A DNA stretch of 64,000 nucleotides from Sphingobium fontiphilum (GCF_014196635.1 NZ_JACIEB010000001.1:372001-436000); one strand, 5' to 3'. Positions 26,381-37,095 are shown, counted from the stretch's first letter. A program made the numbers and translations. The notes: a model not told the origin generated them from the sequence alone.

Positions 26381-26478
26381 GGCTGTCATGTGCCCCATGT
26401 GCCACGGTTGCCAGGCGCAGCATAGGTCCGGGACGGGACCACTTGGGTTTTACCGGCACCTGCGTTAAGGCGCTCGGC

Positions 26479-27657
26479 ATGGATGCATCCGGCCTGCGCG
26501 TCGCTCTGTTCAGCGGCAATTATAATTATGTCCGCGATGGCGCCAATCAGGCGCTCAATCGCGCCGTCGCCTATATGCTGCGCCGGGGGGCCAGCGTGCG
26601 CGTCTATTCGCCCACCACCGACACGCCTGCGTTCGAACCGGCGGGCGAACTGGTGAGCGCGCCATCTTTCCCGGTGCCGGGGCGCGGCGAATATCGGGTG
26701 CCATGGTGCCTGTCGTCCCGGCTGCGCCGCGATCTGGCCGCTTTCGCGCCCAATGTCGTGCATGTCGCCAGCCCCGATCCGCTCTGTCATCGCGCGATAA
26801 GCTGGGCGCGGGCGCGCAGCCTGCCCATCGTCGCGTCGGTGCACACCCGCTTTGAAACCTATCCGCGCTATTATGGACTAGCCTTTCTGGAGCCGGCGGT
26901 GGAAGCGATCTTGCGCCGTTTCTATCGCCGCTGCGACGCCATTGTCGCGCCGTCCGAATCCATGGCGCAACTGCTGCGCGAACAGCGGATGAGCTATGAT
27001 GTCGGCATCTGGACGCGCGGCATCGACCGGGAGATTTTCCGTGCCGACCGCCGCGACCTTGGCTGGCGCGAATCGCTTGGCATCGCGCCCGATGTGCCGG
27101 TGATCGGCTTTGTCGGCCGACTGGTGATGGAAAAGGGGCTGGACGTTTTTTCGGACACCATCGACCTGCTGGCCGAACGGGGCGTTGCGCATCGCGTGCT
27201 GGTGGTGGGAGACGGCCCGGCGCGCGAATGGTTCGAAAATCGGCTGCCAAACGCCGTCTTTGCCGGGTTTCAGAAGGGACCGGACCTTGGCCGGGCGGTG
27301 GCCAGCATGGACATGCTGTTCAATCCTTCGGTCACCGAAACATTCGGTAATGTGACGCTGGAGGCGATGGCCTGCGGCCTGCCCACGGTCGCCGCGCGCG
27401 CCACCGGCAGCGAAAGCCTCGTGAGCGAAGGCGTGACCGGCCGCCTGATCCGGCCCGGCGCGATCGGCGCCTTTGCCGATGCGCTCGGCCAATATTGCAT
27501 GGACGCCGACGATCGCGCCCGCGCAGGCGCCGCCGCCCGCCAGCAGGCCGAACGCTATGGCTGGGATCAGGTCAACCAGGCGCTGGTCGACACCTATTTG
27601 CGCGTCGTGCGCCAACGGGTCCATGGCACGGTCGTTCGTTCCAGCCCGGTTCCCTGA
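26479..27657 (+). CDS. GT4 family glycosyltransferase
   Basis: Retaining GT-B glycosyltransferase of 392 residues, resembling the MgtA/PimB alpha-mannosyltransferases that act on lipids. The N-terminal half has FSGNYNYVRDGANQALNRAV and VVHVASPDPLCHRA; the C-terminal nucleotide-sugar half has GFVGRLVMEKGLDVF, and the E-x7-E motif is ETFGNVTLEAMACGLP. Start at ATG 26479. Sphingomonads lack normal LPS and use glycosphingolipids, so a lipid acceptor is plausible, but the donor and acceptor cannot be read from the sequence. rarA follows after 28 bases. Confidence 0.85.
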   Translation: MDASGLRVALFSGNYNYVRDGANQALNRAVAYMLRRGASVRVYSPTTDTPAFEPAGELVSAPSFPVPGRGEYRVPWCLSSRLRRDLAAFAPNVVHVASPDPLCHRAISWARARSLPIVASVHTRFETYPRYYGLAFLEPAVEAILRRFYRRCDAIVAPSESMAQLLREQRMSYDVGIWTRGIDREIFRADRRDLGWRESLGIAPDVPVIGFVGRLVMEKGLDVFSDTIDLLAERGVAHRVLVVGDGPAREWFENRLPNAVFAGFQKGPDLGRAVASMDMLFNPSVTETFGNVTLEAMACGLPTVAARATGSESLVSEGVTGRLIRPGAIGAFADALGQYCMDADDRARAGAAARQQAERYGWDQVNQALVDTYLRVVRQRVHGTVVRSSPVP

Positions 27658-27685
27658 TCGGGCGGGCGCGCCTATATCGGTGACG

Positions 27686-29002
27686 ATGGCCGACCTGTTT
27701 CTATCCTCCACCCCTGATGCAACGCCGCACGGCGACAATGTGCCGCTGGCCGACCGCCTGCGGCCGCAGACATTGTCGGATGTGGTGGGGCAGGATCATC
27801 TGACCGGACCTGAAGGCGCCATTGGTCGCATGGTGGCGGCGGGTCGGCTTTCCTCGATCATATTCTGGGGGCCGCCGGGCACGGGCAAGACGACCATTTC
27901 GCGCTTGCTCGCGCAGGCCGTGGGTATGCGGTTCGAGCCCATCTCTGCGATTTTTTCCGGTGTCGCCGACCTCAAGAAGATTTTTGCCGCCGCGCGCGAT
28001 CATGCCCGCACTGGCCAGCGCACGCTGCTGTTTGTGGATGAAATCCACCGTTTCAACCGGGCGCAGCAGGATGGCTTCCTGCCCTTTGTCGAGGATGGCA
28101 CGGTCACGCTGGTCGGCGCGACCACCGAGAACCCGAGTTTCGAACTGAACGCCGCCCTTTTGTCGCGCGCGCAGGTGCTGATCCTGCGGCGGCTGGACAG
28201 CGATGCGCTGGGCCTGCTGCTCGACCGGGCGGAAGCGCTGATGGACCGGCCCCTGCCCCTTGACGCCGCCGCGCGCGAGGCGCTGATCGCCAGCGCCGAT
28301 GGCGATGGCCGCTTCCTGCTCAATCAGGCGGAGACGCTGTTTTCCGTTGATCTTCCCGCGCCGCTTGATCCGGTCGGCCTGTCCGCCCTGCTGCACCGCC
28401 GCGTCGCTGTGTATGACAAGGATCGGGAGGGCCATTATAACCTCATTTCCGCGCTTCATAAGTCGCTGCGCGGGTCCGATCCACAGGCGGCGCTTTACTA
28501 TCTCGCGCGGATGCTGGTGGCGGGGGAAGACCCGCTTTACGTGCTGCGCCGTCTGGTCCGATTCGCCAGCGAGGATATCGGCCTTGCCGACCCGCAGGCG
28601 CTGATCCAGTGCCTCGCCGCCAAGGACAGCTATGATTTCCTCGGGTCACCCGAAGGCGAACTGGCGGTCGTGCAGGCCTGTCTCTATTGTGCGACCGCCC
28701 CGAAATCCAACGGCGCCTACAAGGCGATGAAAGCAGCCTGGAAATCCGCCCGCGACACCGGATCGCTGATGCCCCCGGCCAATATATTGAACGCCCCGAC
28801 CAGGCTGATGAAGGATGTCGGCTATGGGCAGGGCTATGAATATGACCATGACGCGAAGGATGGCTATTCGGGCGCCGATTACTGGCCGCGGGACATGACC
28901 CCGCAGACCTTCTACACGCCCGGCGAACGCGGGTTCGAGGCGCGAATTGCGGAGCGCATGGCGTGGTGGAGCAAATTGCGCGCCGAACGCGGCGGCGCAT
29001 GA
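27686..29002 (+). CDS. rarA: replication-associated recombination protein A (RarA/MgsA)
   Basis: AAA+ ATPase of the clamp-loader/WRNIP1 family, 438 residues, acting at stalled replication forks. It contains PLADRLRPQTLSDVVGQDHL, Walker A WGPPGTGKT, Walker B LLFVDEIHRFNRAQQD, sensor GATTENPSFELN, and the C-terminal tetramerisation domain with ASEDIGLADPQAL and GYEYDHD. ATG 27686 was chosen; a GTG two codons earlier is possible. Its stop overlaps the next gene by 4 bases (ATGA). Confidence 0.95.
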   Translation: MADLFLSSTPDATPHGDNVPLADRLRPQTLSDVVGQDHLTGPEGAIGRMVAAGRLSSIIFWGPPGTGKTTISRLLAQAVGMRFEPISAIFSGVADLKKIFAAARDHARTGQRTLLFVDEIHRFNRAQQDGFLPFVEDGTVTLVGATTENPSFELNAALLSRAQVLILRRLDSDALGLLLDRAEALMDRPLPLDAAAREALIASADGDGRFLLNQAETLFSVDLPAPLDPVGLSALLHRRVAVYDKDREGHYNLISALHKSLRGSDPQAALYYLARMLVAGEDPLYVLRRLVRFASEDIGLADPQALIQCLAAKDSYDFLGSPEGELAVVQACLYCATAPKSNGAYKAMKAAWKSARDTGSLMPPANILNAPTRLMKDVGYGQGYEYDHDAKDGYSGADYWPRDMTPQTFYTPGERGFEARIAERMAWWSKLRAERGGA

Positions 29003-29859
29003 CGCCGCGCTTCGAGCGATTCGTCGCCATCGACTGGTCGGGCGCAAAGGGCGATCGGCACAAGGGGATAGCGGTCGCCTCGTGCGAGCCGGGCAAGGCG
29101 GCGCCCGCGCTTGTCGCCTCTCCATCCGGCCGCCACTGGTCGCGCACCGAAGTCGCCGACTGGCTGGTGGCGACCGCAAGATCGAGACCGACGCTGTTCG
29201 GATTCGATTTCAGTTTCGCGCCGCCCTTGATCGAGAGGGGCGGCTATCTGCCCGGCGACGATGTGCCGGATGACGCCCCGGCCTTCTGGGCCTATGTCGA
29301 CGCGCGCTGCGACGATGCGGATCTGGGCGCGGCCAGTTTTCTGGAAACTGCCCATCGCCGTCATTTCTATTTCGGCAAGGCGGATGGCGTGAAATCCGAC
29401 TTCATGCACCTGCGGCGATGCGAAGCCCGATACAACGCGCAAGGCGGCGGCAAGCCGTCCACGGTCTACGACGCCATCGGCGCAGCGCAGGTGGCCAAGG
29501 CCAGCTTTGCCGGAATGCGCCTGCTCCATCGGGCGCGCGCCCATGTTCCGGTCTGGCCATTCGATCCAGCGCCCGAGGACGGATCGCTGATCGTCGAGAT
29601 CTATACCAGCATCGCGGCGCGCGACGCCGGACGGCCAAAGGGACGCAGCAAGATGCGCGATGCGACAGCGCTCAACGATGCGCTGTCGTCCTTAGGAGCC
29701 ATGCCCCATTTCGGCCCCATGCCCGACGACCACGGCGCCGACGCGATCCTGACCGCCGCATGGATGCGCCATCGGTCGGGGGAAGCGTCGCTCTGGTCGC
29801 CTGATGCGCTCAATCCGCTCATCGCCCGCACAGAGGGCTGGACGTTCGGCGTCATCTGA
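28999..29859 (+). CDS. DUF429-like protein with RNase H-type fold
   Basis: A 286-residue protein whose first strand, RFVAIDWSGAKGDRHKGIAVAS, is the acidic opening strand of DUF429/RNase H-like domains (Asp12 as a likely metal ligand). Later acidic motifs are FGFDFSFAPP, LIVEIYTSIAARDAG and PDDHGADAILTAAW. A nuclease-type activity is possible but unproven. It starts within the rarA stop (ATGA overlap), so it is translationally coupled to a fork-repair ATPase; a DNA-related role is a guess from that context. Confidence 0.7.
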   Translation: MTPRFERFVAIDWSGAKGDRHKGIAVASCEPGKAAPALVASPSGRHWSRTEVADWLVATARSRPTLFGFDFSFAPPLIERGGYLPGDDVPDDAPAFWAYVDARCDDADLGAASFLETAHRRHFYFGKADGVKSDFMHLRRCEARYNAQGGGKPSTVYDAIGAAQVAKASFAGMRLLHRARAHVPVWPFDPAPEDGSLIVEIYTSIAARDAGRPKGRSKMRDATALNDALSSLGAMPHFGPMPDDHGADAILTAAWMRHRSGEASLWSPDALNPLIARTEGWTFGVI

Positions 29860-29889
29860 CTATATGGGCTGCCTTCATCCCGATGGATG

Positions 29890-29964
<75 letters not shown>

Positions 29965-29981
29965 TTGTCCCCATCCGCCAA

Positions 29982-31286
29982 TCAACCTGGCCCACCGTTG
30001 ATCGGGCTGAGCGTGCGCCATGGTTCGGTGCGTTCCGCCTTCCGCTTCCCCCACGCCCGCAGACAGCCCATGAAGCCGGGGTCGAACATGATGTCCTCCG
30101 GCTTGGTGCATCCGCCACCTTCAGGCGCGGCCGCATCATGGCCGTCGGCCGTGACGAAATGGATCGGCCCGACGGGATGCTCCAGCCGCAACGCCGCGAT
30201 GGAGCCGACTTCCAACTGGTTGACGACAATGGCCTCCGCCCGGATGGCGTTGGTCAGCGCGTCCGAATTGACGTCGGGCTTGGTAAGCGGATCGCCAGGC
30301 ACGCGGCTTTTCGCGCGCGCCAGCGTCGTCGGCCCGTTCCGCACGATATAGATCGCCGGCTCGCGCGCAGCGTCATGCTTGGCATCGCCCGTCGATCTGT
30401 GGAAGGCGCGCTCCACGTCAGCGCTGATCCGGGCGGCAAAGACCGACTGGCGCACGCCGCCGTCATAATAGCTTTTATCGCCAACCCGCACCTGCTGGAA
30501 AAAGACCGGCATAGCGGCCGACGCCAGCGCCGCCCCCGCCAGGCATTGCTGGGCCGTGCGGGGATCGCGCCGGTAGCGCCGGGCGATTTCCACCGCGTCG
30601 ACATAGAAGAAATCGCCGCTGTCCGCCTCGACGAAACCGATCAGCACGACCTTGTCCAGGTCGGCCAGCGCCGCGATCAGCGGGCAGCCCGCCTCGGCGC
30701 CATCGGGGCACAAAGCCGCCTCGATCTTGCGGCGCAGCGGTTTGAGCCCCGCCATCGACCCGCGAATGGCCGCCTGCCATTGCGGGTGCCGGTCAACGAC
30801 ATCGCTTTCGCGAGCCGGGCTGTAATTGCGCTCCATCGCCGCCATCGCCTCTGGCGTGCCCAGCGCTACGAACAGCGATTGCAACCCGCCGGTGCTGACG
30901 CCGGTCACGGCGTCGAAATCGGGCAGTTGGCCCTTGTCGGCCAGCGTCTTCAAATAGGTCGCGCCAAAAGCGCCCCATTGCCCGCCGCCCGACAACAGAA
31001 GGACCGACAGGCGGCGCTCGTCGCGACGATCCGGCGTCAGCTTGCGATTCAGCAGGGATTGCAGCGGCGTCGGCGGCGCGGTGATCTCGGCGGCTGCGGC
31101 GACCATGGCCGCGCTGTCGTCGCCATGGATCTCGGCCTCCAGCGGCGATGGCGGCAGGCGGTGGCGCAGCGCCGCGCCGGTGGCGCCGGCCTTGTCAAAT
31201 TCCGCGCAGGCAATGCGGATCGGCCCGGATGTCGAACAGGCGGCCAGCATCATCAGCGCCAGCGCCGCAAAAACGCGCTTCGTCAT
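29982..31286 (-). CDS. patatin-like phospholipase lipoprotein
   Basis: A 434-residue lipid-anchored protein: the N-terminus MTKRVFAALALMMLAAC is a lipoprotein signal with Cys17 as the acylated residue. The patatin domain shows LLLSGGGQWGAFGATYL (oxyanion hole), GVSTGG with the nucleophile Ser, and YYDGGV with the dyad Asp, so lipid acyl-hydrolase activity is likely at the envelope. The ATG at 31286 has a GGAGG before it; the longer upstream frame is discarded. It is separated by 85 bases from the upstream glutaminase gene on the same strand. Confidence 0.9.
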   Translation of the reverse strand: MTKRVFAALALMMLAACSTSGPIRIACAEFDKAGATGAALRHRLPPSPLEAEIHGDDSAAMVAAAAEITAPPTPLQSLLNRKLTPDRRDERRLSVLLLSGGGQWGAFGATYLKTLADKGQLPDFDAVTGVSTGGLQSLFVALGTPEAMAAMERNYSPARESDVVDRHPQWQAAIRGSMAGLKPLRRKIEAALCPDGAEAGCPLIAALADLDKVVLIGFVEADSGDFFYVDAVEIARRYRRDPRTAQQCLAGAALASAAMPVFFQQVRVGDKSYYDGGVRQSVFAARISADVERAFHRSTGDAKHDAAREPAIYIVRNGPTTLARAKSRVPGDPLTKPDVNSDALTNAIRAEAIVVNQLEVGSIAALRLEHPVGPIHFVTADGHDAAAPEGGGCTKPEDIMFDPGFMGCLRAWGKRKAERTEPWRTLSPINGGPG

Positions 31287-31371
31287 TCCCGATTTCCTCC
31301 CTGTCGTTGCCGAACCTGATGACAGTGCAACGCCAGGTGAACTATGACCCCGGTCACAATGGTGGAAATGG

Positions 31372-32304
31372 TCAGGGGTCGGGGGGACTGAACACCGACC
31401 ATCCTGTGCGCCGCGCCAGCTCCTCCAGCGCCAGCGTGCCAAGATAACTATTGCCATTGTCGTTCAGCCCCGGCGACCACACCGCGACGGCGGCGACGCC
31501 CGGCACGATCGCCAATATGCCCCCGCCCACCCCCGATTTGCCCGGAATGCCGACGCGAAAGGCGAAATCGCCCGAGGCGTCATAATGGCCGCAGGTCAGC
31601 ATCAGCGCATTGATGCGCCGTGCGCGGCGGGGCGACACCACCCGCCCGCCATCAGGATGCCGCCCGTCGAGCATCAGATAGCGGCCCGCCAGGGCGAGCT
31701 GGCGGCAACTCATCTCGATGGCGCACTGATGGAAATAGCTGCCCAGCACCAGATCGACGGGATGCCGGACATTGCCAAAGGCGCGCATATAATGGGCCAG
31801 CGCCATGTTGCGATGGCCGGTCGCGGTTTCCGACGCGGCCACCGCTTCGTTGATCGCAATGGCGTCATCGCCCGCCAGATAGCGAACGAAACGCAGCATC
31901 TCGCCAATGGCGACGCGCGGCTGGTGCCCGCCCAGATTGACGTCGGCCACCACGATGGCCCCCGCGTTGATGAACGGATTGCGCGGAATGCCCTGTTCAT
32001 GCTCGAGCTGGGTGATGGAGTTGAAGGCGTTGCCCGAAGGTTCCCGGCCGACCCGGTCCCACAACTGGTCGCCGACCTTGCCGAGCGCCAGCGTCAGCGC
32101 GAATACCTTGGAAATGGACTGGATCGAAAATGGCTCGTCCGCATCGCCCGCCGTTATCATCCTGCCGTCGACCGTGACGACTGCGATGCCGAACCGGGCG
32201 GGATCGACCTTGGCCAGTTCGGGAATATAGTTCGCCACCCTGCCCCGATGGTCGCGCGTGCCCATATGCGCGGCGATTTCGGCAATGATGGTGACAAGGT
32301 CCAT
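31372..32304 (-). CDS. glsA: glutaminase A
   Basis: Serine-dependent glutaminase of the beta-lactamase-like fold, 310 residues, hydrolysing glutamine to glutamate and ammonia. The catalytic pair is Ser63 and Lys66 in [12 protein letters not shown]. Also present are [11 protein letters not shown], the Tyr region HYMRAFGN, and [18 protein letters not shown]. The ATG at 32304 was used; AGGAG lies somewhat far upstream, so a slightly longer N-terminus from 32331 is possible. It is upstream of, and probably co-transcribed with, the patatin gene. Confidence 0.94.
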   Translation of the reverse strand: MDLVTIIAEIAAHMGTRDHRGRVANYIPELAKVDPARFGIAVVTVDGRMITAGDADEPFSIQSISKVFALTLALGKVGDQLWDRVGREPSGNAFNSITQLEHEQGIPRNPFINAGAIVVADVNLGGHQPRVAIGEMLRFVRYLAGDDAIAINEAVAASETATGHRNMALAHYMRAFGNVRHPVDLVLGSYFHQCAIEMSCRQLALAGRYLMLDGRHPDGGRVVSPRRARRINALMLTCGHYDASGDFAFRVGIPGKSGVGGGILAIVPGVAAVAVWSPGLNDNGNSYLGTLALEELARRTGWSVFSPPDP

Positions 32305-32337
32305 GCGCCCGCTATTCTCCTGACGAAGCACGCTGCG

Positions 32338-32544
32338 TCAGTGCGCCGCCGCCCCGGTCTCGACGCCCGCCTTATCATGCAGGGCGATCACCGTGTCGAG
32401 GGCGCTGCCGGCGGAAATGTCGCGCAGACACTCCGCGATCAGGCCGATCCTCAAATGGACAGGGAAGATTCTGCCAACAAGGGCTGCCCGGTAGACGGAG
32501 TGGGGCTCCTGGTTGTCGCCATCAGCATGAACCCATGGCCTCAT
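32338..32544 (-). CDS. possible small protein of unknown function
   Basis: In the 300-base gap between glsA and ynfA, the minus strand holds a 68-codon frame from ATG 32544. The predicted peptide has an amphipathic, helical-looking core ([20 protein letters not shown]). There is no clear Shine-Dalgarno, and I recognise no family. It is listed because residue composition is more protein-like than the opposite frames; it may still be fortuitous. Confidence 0.25.
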   Translation of the reverse strand: MRPWVHADGDNQEPHSVYRAALVGRIFPVHLRIGLIAECLRDISAGSALDTVIALHDKAGVETGAAAH

Positions 32545-32606
32545 CACAGGTCGCCCGGTCCAGCCTGCGATTGCCGGCGCGAATTTCTCATGCGATAGCA
32601 GGGGGC

Positions 32607-32939
32607 ATGAGCGCGTTTGCTTTCCTTGGCGCCGCATTCGCCGAAATCGCCGGATGCTTCGCCTTCTGGGCTTGGATTCGGCTGGGCAAGTCCCCCTGGT
32701 GGATCGCACCCGGCATCCTCTCGCTCTGCCTGTTCGCCTATCTTCTCACCCTGCCTGCATTGGATCAGGCCGGACGGTCATACGCTGCCTATGGCGGCGT
32801 CTATATCATGTCCGCCCTATGCTGGCTCTGGCTTGTCGAGGGAACGAAGCCGGATCGCTGGGATGTGCTGGGCGCTGCCGTCTGCCTCATTGGCGCGGCG
32901 ATCATCTACCTCGGTCCGCGCGGTCAGACCGCCGGATAG
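32607..32939 (+). CDS. YnfA family inner-membrane protein (UPF0060)
   Basis: A 110-residue, four-helix small membrane protein of the YnfA branch of the SMR-like superfamily. The pattern [19 protein letters not shown], then [17 protein letters not shown] and [20 protein letters not shown] is diagnostic. YnfA members have been linked to efflux of cationic compounds, but function is not settled. The ATG at 32607 follows AGGGGGC. Confidence 0.92.
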   Translation: MSAFAFLGAAFAEIAGCFAFWAWIRLGKSPWWIAPGILSLCLFAYLLTLPALDQAGRSYAAYGGVYIMSALCWLWLVEGTKPDRWDVLGAAVCLIGAAIIYLGPRGQTAG

Positions 32940-33000
32940 ACTTCTGCTTGCAACCGTCGCCAACTCAGCCTTATCCTGAACTGCTGCTCAGGAGAACAGC

Positions 33001-33795
33001 ATGTCCGTCAGCATCCCGCCTGTCCACGCCGCCTTCATCGATACCATCTGCGCCGCCATAGCCGCCGATGATCGCTTCATCGCGCTCCTTGCTGGCGGCT
33101 CCTTCATCCATGGCGGCATGGATAGTCATTCCGATCTCGATCTGGTGCTGGTGGCCCGCGACGATGCGCTGGCCGACGTCATGGCGTCGCGCACAGCTTT
33201 TGCCCGATCATTGGGGCCGGTCATGAGCGCCTTTACCGGCGAGCATGTCGGTGAACCGCGCCTGCTCATCTGCCTTTATGGCCCGCCCCTGCTGCACGTG
33301 GACTTGAAATTCGTCGGTACGGATGACCTTGACCGGCGGATCGAGCGGCCCGCCATTCTGTTCGCGCGCGAGGAATCCCGCATTGCCGAGCGGCTGGACC
33401 GCGTGGCCATCGCCTGGCCCGACCATGATGCGCAATGGTTCGAGGACCGCATCTGGGTTTGGCTTCACTATGCCGCGACCAAGGTGGCGCGCGGCGAACT
33501 ATATGAGGCGTTGGGGATGCTCGGCTGGCTGCGCGAGCATGTGATTGGCCCGATGCTCTATCGACGCGCGGGTCAGCCGCAGCGCGGCGTCCGGCGAATC
33601 GAACAGGCCGGCGTCGATCCGGATGGCCTGCTTGCCGCGACGCTGGCGGGCCATGACGCCGCCGAAATCCGCACAGCTTTATTGGCCGTTGTCGATATCT
33701 ATCTGTCTTTGCGGGAGGACCACCTGCCCGCCATGCCGAGCACCAATATGCCGATGGTGCTGTTGGCATGGATGGAGAATATGGGACGCAGCTGA
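33001..33795 (+). CDS. nucleotidyltransferase-fold protein (aminoglycoside adenylyltransferase-like)
   Basis: A 264-residue protein with the polymerase-beta-type nucleotidyltransferase signature GGSFIHGGMDSHSDLDLVLV: GGS at 32-34 and metal-binding Asp45 and Asp47. A helical C-terminal region (YAATKVARGELYEALGMLGWL and beyond) follows, as in streptomycin-type adenylyltransferase relatives. AGGAG precedes the ATG. The substrate could be an antibiotic or a metabolite; the chromosomal core context argues against an acquired resistance gene. Confidence 0.75.
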   Translation: MSVSIPPVHAAFIDTICAAIAADDRFIALLAGGSFIHGGMDSHSDLDLVLVARDDALADVMASRTAFARSLGPVMSAFTGEHVGEPRLLICLYGPPLLHVDLKFVGTDDLDRRIERPAILFAREESRIAERLDRVAIAWPDHDAQWFEDRIWVWLHYAATKVARGELYEALGMLGWLREHVIGPMLYRRAGQPQRGVRRIEQAGVDPDGLLAATLAGHDAAEIRTALLAVVDIYLSLREDHLPAMPSTNMPMVLLAWMENMGRS

Positions 33796-33811
33796 ACCGT
33801 CCGGCCTCACA

Positions 33812-34300
33812 TCATTTGCGTTGTTCGCGCGACAAAGTGAGACGCAAGCCGCCGTCTCCGTCCAGCACGGCTTCACCATCGGTGAGCACGAGTTGTTGCT
33901 GGATCGAAATTTGCCTTGTGCCGCGTGGACAGGCTTTGTCGTCGGCAGGCCTTGAGTAGCGCGCAGAGACGGACAGGCGGTCAACCTGGTATCGGCCGAT
34001 CGTGATTTCGATACTGCGCGTCTCGCTGCCGGATGTTTCACCGTCACATGATGCCGGGTTGTCGGCCGCTTCCTGGATCGACACACGCGCGGATGCGCGG
34101 CCGACCAACAGATTACCCGACCACAAAATGTCCGGCCCCATGGAAAGCGTGACGCGAACCGGGATCGTCGCCACCATTATCGGCGATGTCATCGTGCGCG
34201 GCATGGCAACGACCTGCGGCGGAGGCGCTGGCTGGGCCAAGATCGGCGTCGGAAAAACCGCGATCATGCAGAATATCGCAATGCGGAACATAGTCGCCAC
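33812..34300 (-). CDS. secreted protein of unknown function
   Basis: A 162-residue protein with a Sec signal peptide (FRIAIFCMIAVFPTPILAQ, cleavage near residue 22) and a beta-rich mature part with two Cys (NPASCDGE and DDKACPRG) that could form a disulfide. No family is recognised. The GTG start at 34300 is supported by AGGAGG about 6 bases upstream; an ATG three codons later is the alternative. It lies directly downstream of alaS on the same strand, 47 bases away. Confidence 0.7.
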   Translation of the reverse strand: MATMFRIAIFCMIAVFPTPILAQPAPPPQVVAMPRTMTSPIMVATIPVRVTLSMGPDILWSGNLLVGRASARVSIQEAADNPASCDGETSGSETRSIEITIGRYQVDRLSVSARYSRPADDKACPRGTRQISIQQQLVLTDGEAVLDGDGGLRLTLSREQRK

Positions 34301-34347
34301 GGATTTCCTCCTTCCTTCCGCCCCCGATGCCGATCAGGGGCGACAGA

Positions 34348-37005
34348 TCATGCCGCGACCTTCGCCAGCGCGGCCCTGACCGCTTCGACCGCCGCCTGCG
34401 CCCTGTCGCCTTCGGGGCCGCCGCCCTGCGCCATGTCGGGACGGCCGCCGCCGCCCTTGCCGCCCAGCGCCTCTACGCCCGCGCGGACCAGGTCGACGGC
34501 GCTCACCGTGGCGGTCAGGTCGTCGGTCACGCCCACCGCGATGGTGGCGCGGCCATCGACGACCGCCAGCACGGCGGAAATACCGCTGCCCAGCGTCTTC
34601 TTGTTACCATCGACGATGCCGCGCAGTTCCTTCGGGTCGAGGCCGTCGATCACCTGCGCGAGGAAGCTGAAACCCGCCACCTGTTCCGGCCCGGCCGGGG
34701 CCGCGCCCCCCGCGCCGCCGCCCAGCGCCAGCGCTTTCTTCGCTTCGGCGAGTTCACGCTCCAGCTTGCGGCTCTGTTCCACCAGCGCGGCGATGCGCGC
34801 AGGCACGTCGTCGGGCGTGGTCTTGAGCGTCGCAGCCGTCTGGCGCAGCTTGTCGTCGCGCTCGGTCAGCCACAGGCGCGCGGCCTCTCCGGTCAGCGCC
34901 TCGATACGGCGCACGCCGCTGGAAACGGCGCTTTCCGACACGATCTTGAACAGGGCGATGTCCCCCGTCGCCCGGACATGGGTGCCGCCGCACAATTCGA
35001 CCGAATAGCTCAGCCCGTCGCCCTTCCCCATGGAAAGCACGCGGACCTCGTCACCATATTTTTCGCCGAACAGCGCCATGGCGCCCGCACTGATCGCGTC
35101 GTCCGGGGTCATCAGGCGGGTCGTGACTTCCTCATTATGGCGGACCTGCGCGTTCACATCCGCCTCGATCGCGGCGATCTGCTGGCTCGTCAGCGCCTCA
35201 GGATGCGAGAAGTCGAAGCGCAGGCGATCGGGCGCGACAAGGCTGCCCTTCTGCGTCACATGCGCGCCCAACTGGTTGCGCAGCGCGGCGTGAAGCAGAT
35301 GGGTGGCGCTGTGGTTGGCGCGGATGCGGTCGCGCCGGTCGGTGTCGACCGCCAGATGGACGGTGTCGCCCACCTTGACGCCGCCTGCTGCGATCCGCGC
35401 CTTGTGCGCGTGCAGGCGGCCTAGCGGCTTGGACGTATCCTCGACCACGGCTTTCAACCCGGCCTGCGTGGAAATCACGCCGGCGTCGCCCATCTGGCCG
35501 CCGCTTTCGCCATAGAAGGGCGTCTGGTTGGTGATGACGACCACTTCATCGCCAGCCGCCGCGCTGTCAACGCGCGCGCCGTCCTTCACCAGCGCCAGCA
35601 CCTCGCCTTCGCCCTGCGTGGCCGTGTAGCCGACAAATTCGGTGCTGCCGGTGGTTTCGGCAATGTCGAACCAGATGTCGTCCGACGCCTTTTCGCCCGA
35701 CCCCTTCCACGCGGCGCGGGCGGCGGCCTTCTGTTCGGCCATGGCGGCGTCGAAGCCGGCGCGGTCGACGGTCAGGCCGCGCGAGCGCAGCGCGTCCTCG
35801 GTCAGGTCATAGGGGAAGCCATAGGTGTCATAGAGCTTGAACGCCGTCTCACCCGGCAATGTGCCGCCTTCGGCCATATCCCCGGTCGCTTCGTCCAGCA
35901 GGCGCAGGCCGTTTTCCAACGTCTTGCGAAAGCGGGTTTCCTCGCGCAGCAAGGTTTCCTCGATCAGCGACTGGGCGCGGACCAGTTCGGGATAGGCGCC
36001 GCCCATTTCCGACACGAGGCTGGAGACGAGGCGATACATCAGCGGCTCCTTCGCGCCGATGATGTGGGCATGGCGCATGGCCCGGCGCATGATCCGGCGC
36101 AGGACATAGCCCCGGCCTTCGTTCGCGGGCAGCACGCCGTCGGCGATCAGGAAGCTGGTCGAGCGCAGATGGTCGGCGATGACGCGATGGCTGGCCTTAT
36201 GCTCGCCATCCGTCGCGGTTTTCGACAGCGCCCCGCTCTCGGCGATCAGCGCCTTGAACGTGTCGGTATCATAATTGTCATGCACGCCCTGAAGCACGGC
36301 GGCGATGCGCTCCAGCCCCATGCCGGTGTCGATGCTGGGCCTGGGCAGTTCGCTGACGATCTCGTTGGCTTCCTGCTCATATTGCATGAAGACGAGGTTC
36401 CAGATTTCGACGAAGCGGTCGCCATCCTCTTCCGGGCTACCCGGAGGGCCGCCCCAGATATGGTCGCCATGGTCGTAGAAGATTTCCGAACAGGGTCCGC
36501 AGGGGCCGCTATCGCCCATCGCCCAGAAATTATCCTTGGTCGGAATGCGGATGATGCGCTCTTCGGGAAGGCCCGCAATCTTCTTCCACAGGTCGAACGC
36601 CTCGTCGTCCGTGTGGTAGACGGTTGCGGTCAGCTTCTCGGCGGGAAGGCCCCATTCCCTGGTCAGCAGCGTCCAGGCATGAGTGATCGCCTGTTCCTTG
36701 AAATAATCGCCGAAGCTGAAATTGCCCAGCATTTCAAAGAAAGTATGGTGCCGCGCCGTGTAACCGACATTGTCGAGGTCGTTATGCTTGCCGCCCGCGC
36801 GGACCGACTTCTGGCTCGACGTCGCGGTCTTGTAGGGGCGGGTTTCCAGGCCCGTAAAGACATTCTTGAACGGCACCATCCCTGCGTTGACGAACATCAG
36901 CGTCGGGTCGTTGTGCGGCACCAGCGGGGCCGAGGGAACGATGGTGTGGCCGTTGGCCCCGAAATAATCGAGGAAAGAGCGGCGAATGTCGTTGGTCGAG
37001 GTCAT
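34348..37005 (-). CDS. alaS: alanyl-tRNA synthetase
   Basis: Class II synthetase of 885 residues, full length, charging tRNA-Ala. The catalytic core begins [20 protein letters not shown] and includes [11 protein letters not shown]. The editing domain has [11 protein letters not shown] and [10 protein letters not shown] for zinc binding. The C-terminal region has a Gly/Ala-rich stretch ([13 protein letters not shown]) before the C-Ala domain. No second alaS-like gene is in the window. A palindromic repeat lies in the gap upstream. Confidence 0.98.
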   Translation of the reverse strand: MTSTNDIRRSFLDYFGANGHTIVPSAPLVPHNDPTLMFVNAGMVPFKNVFTGLETRPYKTATSSQKSVRAGGKHNDLDNVGYTARHHTFFEMLGNFSFGDYFKEQAITHAWTLLTREWGLPAEKLTATVYHTDDEAFDLWKKIAGLPEERIIRIPTKDNFWAMGDSGPCGPCSEIFYDHGDHIWGGPPGSPEEDGDRFVEIWNLVFMQYEQEANEIVSELPRPSIDTGMGLERIAAVLQGVHDNYDTDTFKALIAESGALSKTATDGEHKASHRVIADHLRSTSFLIADGVLPANEGRGYVLRRIMRRAMRHAHIIGAKEPLMYRLVSSLVSEMGGAYPELVRAQSLIEETLLREETRFRKTLENGLRLLDEATGDMAEGGTLPGETAFKLYDTYGFPYDLTEDALRSRGLTVDRAGFDAAMAEQKAAARAAWKGSGEKASDDIWFDIAETTGSTEFVGYTATQGEGEVLALVKDGARVDSAAAGDEVVVITNQTPFYGESGGQMGDAGVISTQAGLKAVVEDTSKPLGRLHAHKARIAAGGVKVGDTVHLAVDTDRRDRIRANHSATHLLHAALRNQLGAHVTQKGSLVAPDRLRFDFSHPEALTSQQIAAIEADVNAQVRHNEEVTTRLMTPDDAISAGAMALFGEKYGDEVRVLSMGKGDGLSYSVELCGGTHVRATGDIALFKIVSESAVSSGVRRIEALTGEAARLWLTERDDKLRQTAATLKTTPDDVPARIAALVEQSRKLERELAEAKKALALGGGAGGAAPAGPEQVAGFSFLAQVIDGLDPKELRGIVDGNKKTLGSGISAVLAVVDGRATIAVGVTDDLTATVSAVDLVRAGVEALGGKGGGGRPDMAQGGGPEGDRAQAAVEAVRAALAKVAA

Positions 37006-37095
37006 GGGGGCGATTTAGTGGGAAGCGCCTCGCCGCACAAGCGGGGGATTTGGTCGTAATGCAGCATCCGTCCAGCCAGCGAAGGCTGGCAGCGA

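Noticed and set aside
33001..33795. Nucleotidyltransferase as an acquired antibiotic resistance gene
   Set aside because: No mobile element or composition change surrounds it, and the fold is shared with many housekeeping enzymes.
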